Origin: Hydra vulgaris | Lineage: Eukaryota > Cnidaria > Hydrozoa > Anthoathecata > Hydridae | Length of the DNA: 64,000 nucleotides | Assembly: GCF_038396675.1 (NCBI RefSeq) | Contig: NC_088921.1 | Coordinates: 25,253,501 to 25,317,500, forward strand | Direction: 5' to 3' | Part shown: piece by piece, positions 10,846 to 21,495 of the stretch | Layout: each line of letters begins with the position of its first letter | Numbering within the stretch: position 1 is the first letter of the stretch | Program-made: the position numbers and the translations under genes | The notes under the pieces: generated by a model | Told to the model about the DNA's origin: nothing | Database searches by the model: none | What the model saw: only the letters and a program-made list of their open reading frames with translations

Positions 10846-11950
10846 ATGAAAGATCCTATGATGGCGAGATTTGTAAATACTAGTTGCGAGATTAATAACA
10901 ACAACGCGACAGATCACAATTATAATAATTACGATACTAGTGACACAGTAGAACAAGATTTTTTTAGATCGATAGAAGACAACATAGAAAAACACCGCGG
11001 TTTCATCCGAAAACTTGCTAACGATCATATACATTATAAACTGTTTGGTAAGGGAATTATAAACATATGCGATGACAACATTAAAATGAATCCTTTTGAA
11101 AAAAAACTCACAAAGACGGCCGTTACATTGCGTCGCGTCAGTGTTGAGTTGGAAGATATACATATTGATTTTTTTAAAAATGTATGTCACGCAATAAACG
11201 AAGAAAACGTCGGTAAAGTTTTCAACGAAGTTTCGCAAGAGGTTTTGGCTGATGACAATTTAAATTGGGGACGAGTGGTGAGTTTAATTACGTTCGGTGG
11301 AAACCTAGCTCAATGGTTTTGGGCTAGACAGCCGAATAATGAATTGATTGAAGAGATCGAGGATTGGTTAACCGAAAGTTTGACAGATAAAAAAGACTGG
11401 ATTATTGAAAAAGGAGGCTGGGTACGACTTTTTATAATTTATATAGTTTTGAGTTATGAGTTTTCATAGCTCAAAACTTAATTTTTTCAGACTTTTACAA
11501 ATCTCTAAATATCACTGTTATTCTCTATTATCTAAAGTTTAGATAATTAAAGTTTTATATATTGTATATTTAAATTCTAAAAGCGTCTTACCTCCTCCTA
11601 TGAAGTAACGTTGGTGTTACCGCAACTTCGTAGTTTCCTTATTGTTTATTAATGCTTTTGCGCGCAACTAATCCATATTTTATTCGTAGAATAAGCTATT
11701 CAGAAATTTGCTAAGAAAATTCTACATTTGCTAAGAAAAAAGTGACGTGCAAATATAAATTTATTTACAATCGTATAATTTGTATGTATAATTTATTTTA
11801 ATTTTGATTAATATGGATTTTTTTTTTTTTTAGGACAACTTTAATCGCACATTTACAAAACCAATGCGAAGCACATGGTGGAAAACTAGTTTATGGGTTG
11901 GGTTGAGCGCATCTTTAGTGGTAGCATTTGCTATAAAATTTCTGAGGTGA
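10846..11950 (+). CDS. Bcl-2 family apoptosis regulator, two exons (10846-11421, 11834-11950)
   Basis: Joining 10846-11421 and 11834-11950 across a GT-AG intron gives 230 residues with an in-phase junction and a TGA stop. The exon junction falls inside BH2. A BH3-like stretch lies at about residues 94-105 (TLRRVSVELED), degenerate because the usual Gly-Asp pair is missing. BH1 is clear at 138-152 (NLNWGRVVSLITFGG). BH2 is at about 184-196 (WIIEKGGW then DNF from exon 2). The last 25 residues hold Trp-Trp and a hydrophobic helix ending in KFLR, a typical tail anchor for the outer mitochondrial or ER membrane. The N-terminal third is Asn/Asp rich with no BH4 recognised. Strong BH1 and BH2 favour a multidomain member, and the BH1 wording is closest to Mcl-1-like proteins. 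Pro- or anti-survival function cannot be told from sequence. It is the only clearly intact host gene in the first 58 kb. Confidence 0.88.
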
Positions 11951-12524
11951 AATGCGGTTCTCCAACAAAAAATAAGTATGACGTTATAGTAAGAGAAAAT
12001 GAAAAAATTATAGTTGTCGTTTTGTAGTAAATAAGAAAATGACAGAAGCATCAATACTTTTAAAGTAAAAACTGTTGTAAATATTTATCTGATTGCAATG
12101 TCGTTTATTAAGTTATTTATTTGACTTTACAGAAAAAGATTCTTTAAAAGAGCTATGGATGTTTTTTTTTAAATCTTATGATTTTTTTTAAATAGATAAT
12201 AGGCTCATTATTTTGATATTGAAATAGTCGTGTACTCTCGTGCCAAATACAATGGAAATGGGGGTGGTAATAAAAGGGGATTTAGAATAACAATTATTTT
12301 ATCTTAATTTCTATAGGATTTAACATCTTTATATAAGTTTTATTCTATGGTGAGGAATAAACCAAAAGTAAAAAACAAAAAATTTTAGAGATTTTTTATA
12401 GGTCGACAATTTTTACACACAGATTACATTAAAAGCTTTTTTATTGATGGCTGATACTTTTTAATGTTAAAGGCTGGTTTATGCTTATTTTTATTGTTAT
12501 TATTGTTATTATTGTTATTATTAC
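11951..12524. other. 3' flank of the Bcl-2-like gene with a half-copy of a small MITE
   Basis: Around 12228-12285, 'tactctcg' followed by a G-rich part resembles one arm of the 92 bp element at 18329-18420. A (TTATTG)n-like run lies at 12487-12522. No gene is seen. Confidence 0.4.
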
Positions 12525-13427
12525 GGAAAAGGCGCCTATGATGGCATACTTAACTTTGAAGCTTCATTATTCAGTATCCTGAAGACCAATAATAAAAGTT
12601 TTGATATGGATACATTCCTTGTTAGATCTAGAACAATAATTACCTTGGGAGTTTCCATCAGTTTTATTTTTTTTATAAGTTATTCTTATTGTAAAAAAAA
12701 GTACAAGTATGCCATCATAGGCAACCACTGCTCCTATGATGGCATAGGGGAGGATGGGGCTAGTTAGGATCGAGGGTAACTTAATGATTTCATTTAAACT
12801 TAGATTCTTCCCTCAGAAAAGACAGAAATTACTCGAAACCATCCTAATTTACCATGTTATCCTACACACCAGCATTGTAAAATTTTGCGCATGCGCATAG
12901 GATATATTGCGTTTTACGTATTTTTTTGACCAAAAAAAAATGTTGGAGCATCGCTTTCTTTTAACTTTACTTAAAAATAAGTTTTTCTTATAAAAAAAAA
13001 AGGTTTTCCCAACTCGTCAATATTTCAACACCCCCAACTCGTCAGTATGCCATCATGGGTAAAAATCATCATTTTCATTAAAACAAGCTGTGTCTGCTTT
13101 GTTCAAAAGATAAAATTAAAGTAACTATTCCACTAAATGTACAAAACTTGAATATAAAATGCATGAAAATTTCATTTCTGCACAGTTAATAGTAAAATCA
13201 CAATCTTAAATATATGAAGGAAATAAAACTGCAACAGCACATCCCAAAATCGATTTTTGTTGATTATAAAAATAATATTTGTGCACAAGGGACATTTTTT
13301 CACTAAAACTAATGTAAAGTCAGCATAGTCATGTAGGTCTAATCATTTTTTTTTCCAAAACCAATTTTAATGGAAATATGACCGGTATGCCATCATAGGC
13401 GCTATGCCATCATAGGCGCCTTTCCCC
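12525..13427. mobile_element. Non-autonomous TIR element with repeated 'tatgccatcatagg' motifs
   Basis: The left end (12525-12549, GGAAAAGGCGCCTATGATGG...) is the inverse of the right end (13403-13425), differing by about one base in the outer part. The same 14 bp motif or its inverse also occurs near 12706, 12732, 13045 (with a G change) and 13385, in alternating orientation. No coding sequence is seen. It lies at the edge of a TTA-rich microsatellite, which hides any target duplication. Confidence 0.7.
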
Positions 13428-14834
13428 TATTAGTAGTATTATTAACACCGTTATTTTTATGTTATAAAGTTATTATTAATACCGTTATTTTTATGTTACA
13501 AAGTTTATTATTTTTATTATATATTATGAAAGTTAGCATTATATTTATTTTAATTAGATATTGTTAACATTAGCAGGTGTTTACTTTATATTAGCAAAAT
13601 TACTATTTGTAAACATCCTTGAATATAAAATCTTATTTAGAAATAAATTATTGATTGATATTGATTGATTTGAAACTCTATGTATACAAAACGTCTAAAG
13701 AAATCTCATTCGTAGGCATCTTTTCAAACTATGAACTAAAATATAAAAATTAAACAGAAGACTGATGAAATATAGAATTCAAGACCTAGTGGCTGATCTT
13801 TATTAACAAAAAAACTGCTGCCACAAAGATTTCAACTTTGTTTCTATCCGTTCTTATAACATTTTGGATCTCCGTTTGGGTTGAAAAAAAACCTTTTACC
13901 ATTTATATTTAGAGATCTTTGTCAGAGGATCCTAATGCGTGGTTAACGGATCCAAACACTTTGCCATAATTTTAATACCACTTCTGCAGCAGACTTATAT
14001 CCAGTATAAGTTAAATGATATTTATTAACTACAAAAGCGCATTAATTAGAGCAATATTTTTTTTAGTATCAAAGAAGCAAGAACTTCCCTTCAACAAAAA
14101 AGTTTAAAAAATTTTTTCGCAAATATCCTGGTAAATAATTTGTTTGGCACTTGGGTATCCCTTTACCAGAAACTGCCTTGCCCCCCTCCTTTCACCCCCC
14201 ACCATCCCCCCATTCAAAGAAGGTGATTTTCAAGTTGCAGTAGGATTCTTTGTTGTTGTTAGTATTTTTGCAATAGAGGCGAACCCTTAAAAAGATGGTA
14301 CTTTTTAAGAATTCGCTCCCTCATCTTATTCCTGGAATTGCCGTTCTGAGCTTTAAGGCAAGAGACATAATTATATTTTGATATTACGCTGGACTGTTAG
14401 CAAGAAAAACAAGTTTTGTTCTGTTTTATTATGTGTTTATAATACTTTACAGTTAAATAAGAAAGTTTTAAAGCTGCTTTTCTAGCTTTTCTATCAGCAA
14501 AGCTCTCCATAACATATCATAATCTATTTTCTTTGTTAACTTATGTTCGATCGAAAGATGTTATAAATAGCTAAACCGGTTCTGTTCTGTTGTTGAACGT
14601 AATTAACTTTTTTATTAATTTAATTTGCTGAAAGATATTTCTCCTGATGACCCTGACGTGAAAATTGTAGAGCGTATTTCAAGACGAATACATATTTGAT
14701 TATTGAATAATATTTATTTTGTAGTTCTTTTATTGGATTAATAATAGAAGTTAATGAAATTTTTTTTCAGTAAAAACGCTAGTTTATACATTGCATATTT
14801 TGTAAAAAATTCCTAATTCCTCTTTAAATAGCGC
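13428..14834. other. Intergenic, AT-rich, no gene recognised
   Basis: Contains a short (ATTGATTGAT)n-like run at 13650-13670 that could be a LINE tail, and a C-rich patch at 14180-14210. No protein family was recognised in any frame. Confidence 0.4.
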
Positions 14835-14837
14835 ATA

Positions 14838-15001
14838 CTATGCCTGCCGGATTGTAGCAATATTCAAATTGAAAAATATATGTAATCTTTTCTAAATATA
14901 TATTCAATCATTTTCAAATATATATTCAATCTTTTTCAAATATATTCAACCTTTTTCAAATATATTCAATCTTTTTCAAATATATATTCAATATTCCTGG
15001 G
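14838..15001 (+). repeat. Left TIR with five 20-22 bp tandem units
   Basis: After the outer 40 bp, five units of 'caatctttttcaaatatatt' type (20 or 22 bp, differing by one AT) precede 'caatattcctgggg'. Confidence 0.85.
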
Positions 15002-15120
15002 GAGAACGCGGCCAATCGGCTTTTGGTTGAACAAAACATTGTCAACATTTAAAAATACTTTAATGATATTATTTATAGAAAAAGCGTGTAGTTATAAAAA
15101 GCAGTTATACTTATACCGAT

Positions 15121-18067
15121 ATGGATAGTTATAGCAAAGTTGCATCTTTGTTAGAGGAAGCTTCTATTCTTCTTCGCACAAATCAAAGCACAAATATCAG
15201 CAGGCCACAATCGGAACTCACAATAACCTCCACATTACAAAGAGCTAGAGGAATGCTCAATGAAAGTGGTTCATCGGGTATTTTTAGGCGCCTTAATAGA
15301 AACGATAGATTAAGGTCGTCAGCACCATACAGTAGCAATATAGGCAACCACATAGGCAATCAAAATAAATCAAAGAAAATGACAAAAACATTAGAATTTG
15401 CACTAATTTCATCTACAGAAAATGATGAAGAACAATTCCTAAAATGGGATTCTGTAATTGCAAATGGAATTTTGATTATCAATGAATTCGATAGTGAAAA
15501 AATATTAAGAGAGAAAATAAAGGAAAATTTTCTTTGCTGGGTTCAGATGAATTCGATTTTGTTAAAGTATCACGAAAAAAAATATCAAAATTAAATAAAT
15601 GCTCAAATATTGATTACTCATATGATGTTGTAAAAAAACTAGCTGGACAAGGGCTTTTATATAAAAAAAACGATGCAATGATCATCAAATGATCATTCCA
15701 ACGGAAGTTATTGAAATTCCATCAGCTTCATTTGTATCAAAAAGTTCACAACTAATAGATCAAGAAGATGTTAATGAAGTTGATATACAGGAAATAAAAG
15801 AACTTACATCAGCTTCATTTGTAGCAAAAGGTTCAGTTGATAAAAATATATGTATTGAAATTGATTTTGAAAACCAAAAAAATAAGGAAATTAAAGAAAA
15901 TAATCTTCAGGATCCAATAGAAATTTGAAGGTTTCTTCAAAAAACAATGATCAAGGGCAGAGTTTAAGATATAGAAAACATTGATGAAAACACGGATAAA
16001 GATTCTGAGACAAACTTTATTTGTATCGATCGACAAAATATTTTAATGTCAACATTTGCTGAATTAGAATCCGTTGGAAATTTTTTAATTACATTTGAAG
16101 TTGACTTTATGGGAGAACTAGCTAAGGATTATGGTGGTCCAAGGAGAGAGTGGATACGAGAATGCAATAGAATGATTAAAGAGAGATTATTTGATAGTGG
16201 TTTGAGAGAACTCTTTGCTGAGGAATATTACTTTGTAGGTTTGTTAATTGGTATTGCACTCTTTCAAGAAGGGCTACCAACATATTTACCAGACAGCATC
16301 ATTATTAAGATCACCGAAAATACAGCAGATATTTGTATATCTAATGTACAAAAAGGTTTAAACAAGTTTAATTTGATAAGGTTTTTCAAAGAGTTTCCAC
16401 AATTACTTGAATTATTAGGACCTTCAAAAGTACAATTCACAGCAAAAATGCTTTTAAAATTATTGAAGCCAAAATTTTCATCAGAAGGGTCGACAGCTTT
16501 AGTTAAAGAAAAAGAGATTTATTCTATGTTTGTGAAATATGTCAGAGAGGTAAGTTTTTTTTAAATGTAAAACAGTGATCACTGTGATGTTTTAGATGTT
16601 ACATATAATATATTATTTAGGTTGCCAGTGGTAGAAGAGAGTGTGTTTCATTGGCAAATATTCTTTCTTTCGTCACTGGAGCTTCAGAAGAGCCTCTACT
16701 TGGGTTTGCATTGCAACCGTCTGTTAAATTTATTCCTACTATTGAAGCTGATGAAAAAGTAAAAGATCTATTATATTTAATAAAATAGTAGTATTTAACT
16801 GAAAGATTTTGCTCATACTCAAAATAAATATCGGAATAATTTATTTCATTCAAATTTAGTTTGTTATCGGAAACTAAATTATAATTTAAAAGATGTATAT
16901 TATTAAAATATTATTTTTATAGTCTGTCAAGTCATGTTATCCAGCTACTGGTAATATGTAATCTAGTACAACCTGATTCATGTTAACATCAGGAAGGGCA
17001 TTTAATTGTAAAAATGTTGCTTTAACTTTTCTATAATGGTTTTTAAGTGTCACTATGAAGTGGTTTGGATGGTTCTTCATAGTTTATAGTTTTTAGATTT
17101 CTTCATAATACAAAACTTGCAAAATTAAAAAACGTAAAAAAGGGCAACTTTGGCCCTGCATGTTTCTGCATGACTTTGTTTCACAATATATATTTTGTTT
17201 TAAAATGTTTATATTCTCTACCATAACAGTGTTCCCACAGTCCTGCAATGTCCGGGACTAGTATCCTAGAAAGTCCTGGAATTTTTCTTTTTTTTTCTCA
17301 AAAATCCTGGAAAAGCCCTAGAATTTTTAAAGTGTAGGGGAAGTTCGTGTACCTAGGGCTACGTATTTTCAACGTCAAAGTTTAATGCTCCGCACTTGTC
17401 TAAAAATTGTAAAACTGATATGATCAAATGTATATACCAATTACTTTCTATTGATATAAGTATATTGACTTAAATAAAAAAGTTCCGCCATATAGAGGGG
17501 TTTGAAAAAAATTGGCCATCGGTACAGTGAGCTTTTTTTTAATTGTATCCAATTTAATTGTAGACCAATTGTGGCCAATTTTTAATTGGCCACCAGCTAT
17601 TGTACCTAGGATAATTTAAGTGCAAAGTGGGACAAAACCACCCCAGTTTACTTTAATTAGTGTGATTTCTATAATAAGCTAAAAACATAAACAAGAATAA
17701 TTTGCAAGATCTTGAAATTTTTTTAATAAATATGCAAAAATGTGTGTAAAAAAACTCCATGCTTGGATTTATGATGTAATTTTTCAAAAAATATTTGAAG
17801 GTTATTTTCATAAAAAATTGTTTTTTTAAATAAAAATAATAAAACTAGACATTCTTAAGTGTTGCAAGTTATAATAATATTTTTATTTTTGTTCATTTAT
17901 AGGATCAGAAGACACATGAAGCATATATGTATATACCAACTGCACATACTTGCTCTAATTGTTTAGTTTTGCCGCGTGGCTCGCTGTTATACAAGCTTCC
18001 AGCTAATAACGACCTTTTTGATGTTTATGACATGGCATTTACTAATAACTTTTTTGGAACAATATGA
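15121..18067 (+). pseudogene. HECT-domain E3 ubiquitin ligase-like gene carried by the transposon; HECT exons open, 5' part broken
   Basis: The start MDSYSKVASLLEEASILL lies 120 bp inside the left TIR. The N-terminal part runs open to about 15530, then needs a frame change to continue as 'DEFDFVKVSRKKISK' and 'YDVVKKLAGQGLLY', a block seen in cnidarian and fish HECT proteins of this type. Further breaks lie near 15690 and 15926. The HECT domain itself is open in three exons joined in phase: 16046-16549, 16621-16758 and 17903-18067, with GTAAGT, GTAAAA donors and TTTAG, TATAG acceptors. It shows 'FMGELAKDYGGPRREW', 'YFVGLLIGIALFQEGLP', 'VASGRRECVSL' and the C-lobe 'IPTAHTCSNCLVLPRG', where the Cys after Thr is the expected ubiquitin-accepting residue. 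The C-terminal Phe four residues from the end is also kept. Closest relatives by eye are G2E3-like HECT proteins. How the enzyme would help the transposon is unknown. Confidence 0.75.
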
Positions 18068-18328
18068 TTTTGCAATATGTTTGATGATATTTTTACATGT
18101 TCATATATGAAGTCTTACCAAGTAATATATAATATTTGAGAGAAACGCTAATCTTTTTTTTTCCAAGTCTCTGTTTACCCTCTAAAAATATTAAGAGACC
18201 GTCTAGAACGAATGCAAAAATTTAAAAAGTAACCCTATTATGGATAATTTCCATTTAGTAGCAAATGAATATATTGCTTGATTTGAATATAGGCTCAAAA
18301 CGAATTACATGGAAGTAAAAAAATATAG

Positions 18329-18420
18329 TACTCTCGAGTCCTTAATAAACACACACCCCCCCCCCCCATTTCCACTGTGCCGTTTATTCCCACCCCACTT
18401 GTATTCTGGACTCGAGAGTA
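18329..18420. mobile_element. 92 bp palindromic mini-element
   Basis: Perfect 13 bp inverted ends (TACTCTCGAGTCC at 18329-18341, inverse at 18408-18420) flank a C-rich centre containing a C12 run. It sits between the HECT gene and the transposase gene of the large transposon. One related arm occurs at about 12228. Confidence 0.65.
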
Positions 18421-18643
18421 TAGATACAAAGGATTCTATTCAGTAAAAAACTATTCTGTACACATTAACAAGCAGCTAATACAAAATAAAATAGAAGAAG
18501 AAGTTAAATTCATCTGAAATTATAAATAAGATTCAAATTTTTCCACCACAAGTGCTAAGGCTTCTATGTAAATGTCGATTGCCATTTCAGTGGATTCTTT
18601 AGACATATCTATTGAATTTCTGACGAATGCTTCAATATCAATT

Positions 18644-20042
18644 CTATATTATTCTATTCGGAATTCTATTCGGAATACTAACTGAGTTAACAACAACATT
18701 GTTTAAATCGTGAGATAAAGGGCCGTCAACATCTACTCCATAGATATTAAAATCATTTATATCATTTTCAGTTTCATCTCTTGACATAGGATTGTCAATA
18801 TTTATCATTCCCATAGTCCATATTTGATTGGGAGTCCAATTTTCTTCTGTAGATAAACGATGGTCGTTGTACATAAGTTTAAGCTCTTTCAAGGAAAGAT
18901 TTATTCTTTCTAAATAAACTATATGCAGTGTGAACATGTGAATTGGATTTTCAATATCTAAAATGCCGCTCTGTTCCATAGCATAAAAAGTGTAATAAAA
19001 AGGTAACACGACGCATCGAAACACATCTCTCCATAACCTCTCTATTCTTTGATTTCTTGTGGAAGATCCAGCTAAAAAACTCCCTCTGCCATGACCTCTT
19101 CTTGCAATCATTTCATCACATATAGGAACATTTTCTACCCCCAAAGTCTACTCTTATTCTTGAAGGCGTTGAAAACTCGCTTGTCGCATTTAAAAAAAGA
19201 TTTAACACCGTTTCTGCTAAATTATTTGTATTGGCTTCCAAAAACATTACTTTCCTTGATTTACCATCAATGCACCCATGTATTACGAATTTCCAACGAA
19301 TTAGATAGTGATGTCCATCTATATGCCATAAAGAATTTGGCCATGGTACATAATAAGATCGCCTTCTAACCAATGCTCCCCATCGCAATGCAGTATTCCT
19401 ATGATCCACTCTGTTTAAACTAGAGCGGATTCTTCTTCTTTGTATGTGGTAACCTTTTGATCTAAAATAACCAGATAATAATGGTTCCCCTGTTGCTACA
19501 CCGTGACGAGATATGTATTCAGCTATAATTCTGTCTATTTCGTGGTCATTGATGTTGCTAAAACGACCTGTTTTGTTTAAATTAAGTTCATTTACTCTGC
19601 GATGAACTGTCCAACGTGAAACACCTAAAACCTTCGATGCAACGTTCCAAGAAAAACCCAAACACTTAAATTCTTTTAGAACATTTTTTGGAATTTCGTA
19701 CTTTGGCCTTCCAGGGGTTTTACTATATAACACATTAATATTGATACTGCAGTATTTTAAAGATTTTTCATGATAATAAAGCGAAAGCATTTTCCGAATC
19801 TCCAAAAATATATATAATATACTTTCTATTCTTTCTTTGTTGTTTAAATCACCAATAAACTCTTCATTAAAACTGTTCAATACTGGAATAAGTTGATCGA
19901 TTAAATCAATATGCTGTAATAATAACGGCAAATTATCACCACAAGTGGTTTTTCCAATAAAAGATTCAACTTCATCTAGAAAAAATATTAAATTTTTATA
20001 TAGATCTGCACCCATGTCTTTTTCAATGATTTCGGTCGCCAT
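18644..20042 (-). pseudogene. Integrase-core (rve-like) DDE transposase, one-base frameshift in a G5 run
   Basis: On the minus strand the start MATEIIEKDMGADLYKNL lies about 80 bp inside the right TIR. The first 110 residues are helical and unrecognised. Then come a linker 'KTPGRPKYEIP', an HTH ('GFSWNVASKVLGVSRWTVHRRV'-like region, about 127-155) and a second DNA-binding region ('EYISRHGV' to 'RRRIRSSLNRVD'). The integrase core has 'NSLWHIDGHHYLIRW' with the first Asp, 'HGCIDGKSRKVMFLE', 'SRIRVDFG' with the second Asp, then after the frameshift 'ENVPICDEMIARRGHG', 'GSSTRNQRIERLWRD' with the catalytic Glu. The whole DDE triad is present. The break is a single extra base in the C5 run (plus strand) at 19138-19142; four bases would restore the usual DFGVEN reading. 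The C-terminal part continues to the stop at 18644. This is the type often annotated as integrase core domain protein in fish and cnidarians. Confidence 0.8.
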
Positions 20043-20125
20043 TGTTTTTGTTTGTGTTTAATTTTTTTGTTTGCCATTAATTGTAGTTATTATCCTTCTA
20101 TTTACGCGCGTAAATTGCTTTATCC

Positions 20126-20432
20126 CAGGAATATTGAATATATTTGAAAAAGATTGAATATATTTGAAAAAGATTGAATATACTTGAAAAAGATTGAATA
20201 TATATTTGAAAAAGATTGAATATATTTGAAAAAGATTGAATATATATTTGAAAAAGATTGAATATATTTGAAAAAGATTGAATATATATTTGAAAAAGAT
20301 TGAACATATTTGAAAAAGATTGAATATATATTTGAAAAAGATTAAATATATTTGAAAAAGATTGAATATATATTTAGAAAATATTGCATATATTTTTCAA
20401 TTTGAATATTGCTACAATCCGGCAGGCATAGT
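20126..20432 (-). repeat. Right TIR with about twelve 20-22 bp tandem units
   Basis: Eleven units ending 'gaaaaagatt' plus one degenerate unit, alternating 20 and 22 bp, lead to the outer 40 bp ending in 'ccggcaggcatagt'. The array is more than twice as long as in the left TIR. The units may be transposase binding sites; that is inference. Confidence 0.85.
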
Positions 20433-20566
20433 ATACGTCATTAAAATATAAGTTTAAAACAACTTTAGCTTGAGTTTTTATAAATTCAACACTCGGTTCT
20501 TTTATTTCTGTTAAACTTTTTGATATATTGAAAATATAAACATATTGATATATTGAAAATATAAAT

Positions 20567-20626
20567 ATCCTGAATTAAATAAACAGTTTCAATATAAATA
20601 TTGAAACTGTTTATTTAATTCAGGAT
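20567..20626. repeat. Perfect palindrome, 29 bp arms, 2 nt centre
   Basis: Positions 20567-20595 are the exact inverse of 20598-20626. No coding content. Confidence 0.95.
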
Positions 20627-21249
20627 CACCGTGTCTTCTTTTACTAAGTTCTCTAATAATTTCTTTCGTATCTCAAATAAATCATACTTTCGTATTAATT
20701 TGCTTTTAAAATCCTTCATCACTAACAAATCACTGTCTGAATTCAAATCAAGTTATTAAAAGTTTGATCTACAATATGCAGATTATAAAATTTTTTTTTT
20801 TCACTTACTCTTATTGGAGTTTTATTATTGTTAGGGGCTCCATAAGAGTAATTTAGCAACTACCTGTCTCCCCGTTTTGTATTTTATATGTTTTTTAAAT
20901 GCAAATAAATGAAATAAAAAAATGTTATATATCTCTTCCGTAGTTGCTAAAATGTTACATGCATCTAATAAATGATCAGATTCACATAAATTTAAATGAT
21001 CTAATTTACATAAATTTAAAATATGAGCACTGCTTGGTGATAACAAACTTGTGGATATTCAACAACATGACAACATGCCCCCAAACCCATAATACTAGTA
21101 CAATAATGCCATCCTATAGTATTAGAAAAATATATATAAAAAAAAGAAATATCAAATCACGACAAAACAAAATTTGACAAAGGATATGAAGTTAGCAGGA
21201 ACAGTATTTTTTTAAATTGATGAAATTAATTTTAATTTAAAGTACTTCA
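20627..21249. other. AT-rich sequence with no recognised gene
   Basis: A short duplicated 'aaatttaaatgat' segment (around 20990 and 21013) is the only structure noticed. Confidence 0.4.
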
Positions 21250-21495
21250 TATTTTTGTTCAGTTATTCTTAATATTACCAAAACTAAATTGTTCGATATT
21301 TTGTAATATGTAATAAAGACTTGATTTAGAAGACGAATATCTAGTAGTTTCATATCCGATATTCTAAATCCTGAACTACAAATTTATGTTTGGTATATTG
21401 TCATTGTGCTTTTTGACTGCGTTTATTAATTCAGAGCTGTGAGGAGACCAGATCGGAGAGCAATATTTCAAAACTGGTCTCCATATACCCATATA
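21250..21495 (-). pseudogene. LINE reverse transcriptase C-terminal fragment
   Basis: The minus strand reads 'WRPVLKYCSPIWSPHSSELINAV', matching the common LINE block 'RP-LEYCSPVWSP', then decays through stops and frame shifts into 'RISDMKLLDIRLLNQVF'. Short and heavily mutated; the CR1/jockey-like group is the likely source. Confidence 0.5.

Larger units (their letters stand above)
14835..20435. mobile_element. 5.6 kb DNA transposon carrying a HECT E3 gene and an integrase-like transposase
   Basis: The outer ends 'actatgcctgccggattgta...' (from 14838) and their inverse (ending about 20432) are near-perfect inverted repeats of about 40 bp. Inside each end lies an array of 20-22 bp units, then 'attcaatattcctggg' (14986-15001) and its inverse (20126-20141), so the TIRs run to about 165 bp on the left and about 307 bp on the right. 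Between them a HECT-type gene reads inward from the left and an integrase-core transposase reads inward from the right. The target-site duplication is not obvious. The superfamily is not assigned; Ginger-like or IS3EU-like elements are candidates because the transposase is integrase-like. Confidence 0.8.

Noticed and set aside
10819-11238. 139-residue open frame on the minus strand
   Set aside because: It is the reverse of Bcl-2 exon 1 and has no recognisable domain.
12525-13427. Regulatory element array for the Bcl-2-like gene
   Set aside because: The repeated motif coincides with inverted element ends, so a transposon explanation is simpler.
14180-14215. C-rich quadruplex-like patch
   Set aside because: Short and without regular spacing of C tracts; no supporting context.
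16935-17040. SINE or LINE tail ('catgttaacatcaggaagggca')
   Set aside because: The wording is reminiscent of known animal SINE/LINE tails, but the piece is short and no head or second copy was seen in the window, so it is not listed as a feature.
20120-20400. CRISPR-like regular repeat array
   Set aside because: Units are contiguous 20-22 bp tandem repeats without unique spacers and form a transposon TIR in a eukaryotic genome.
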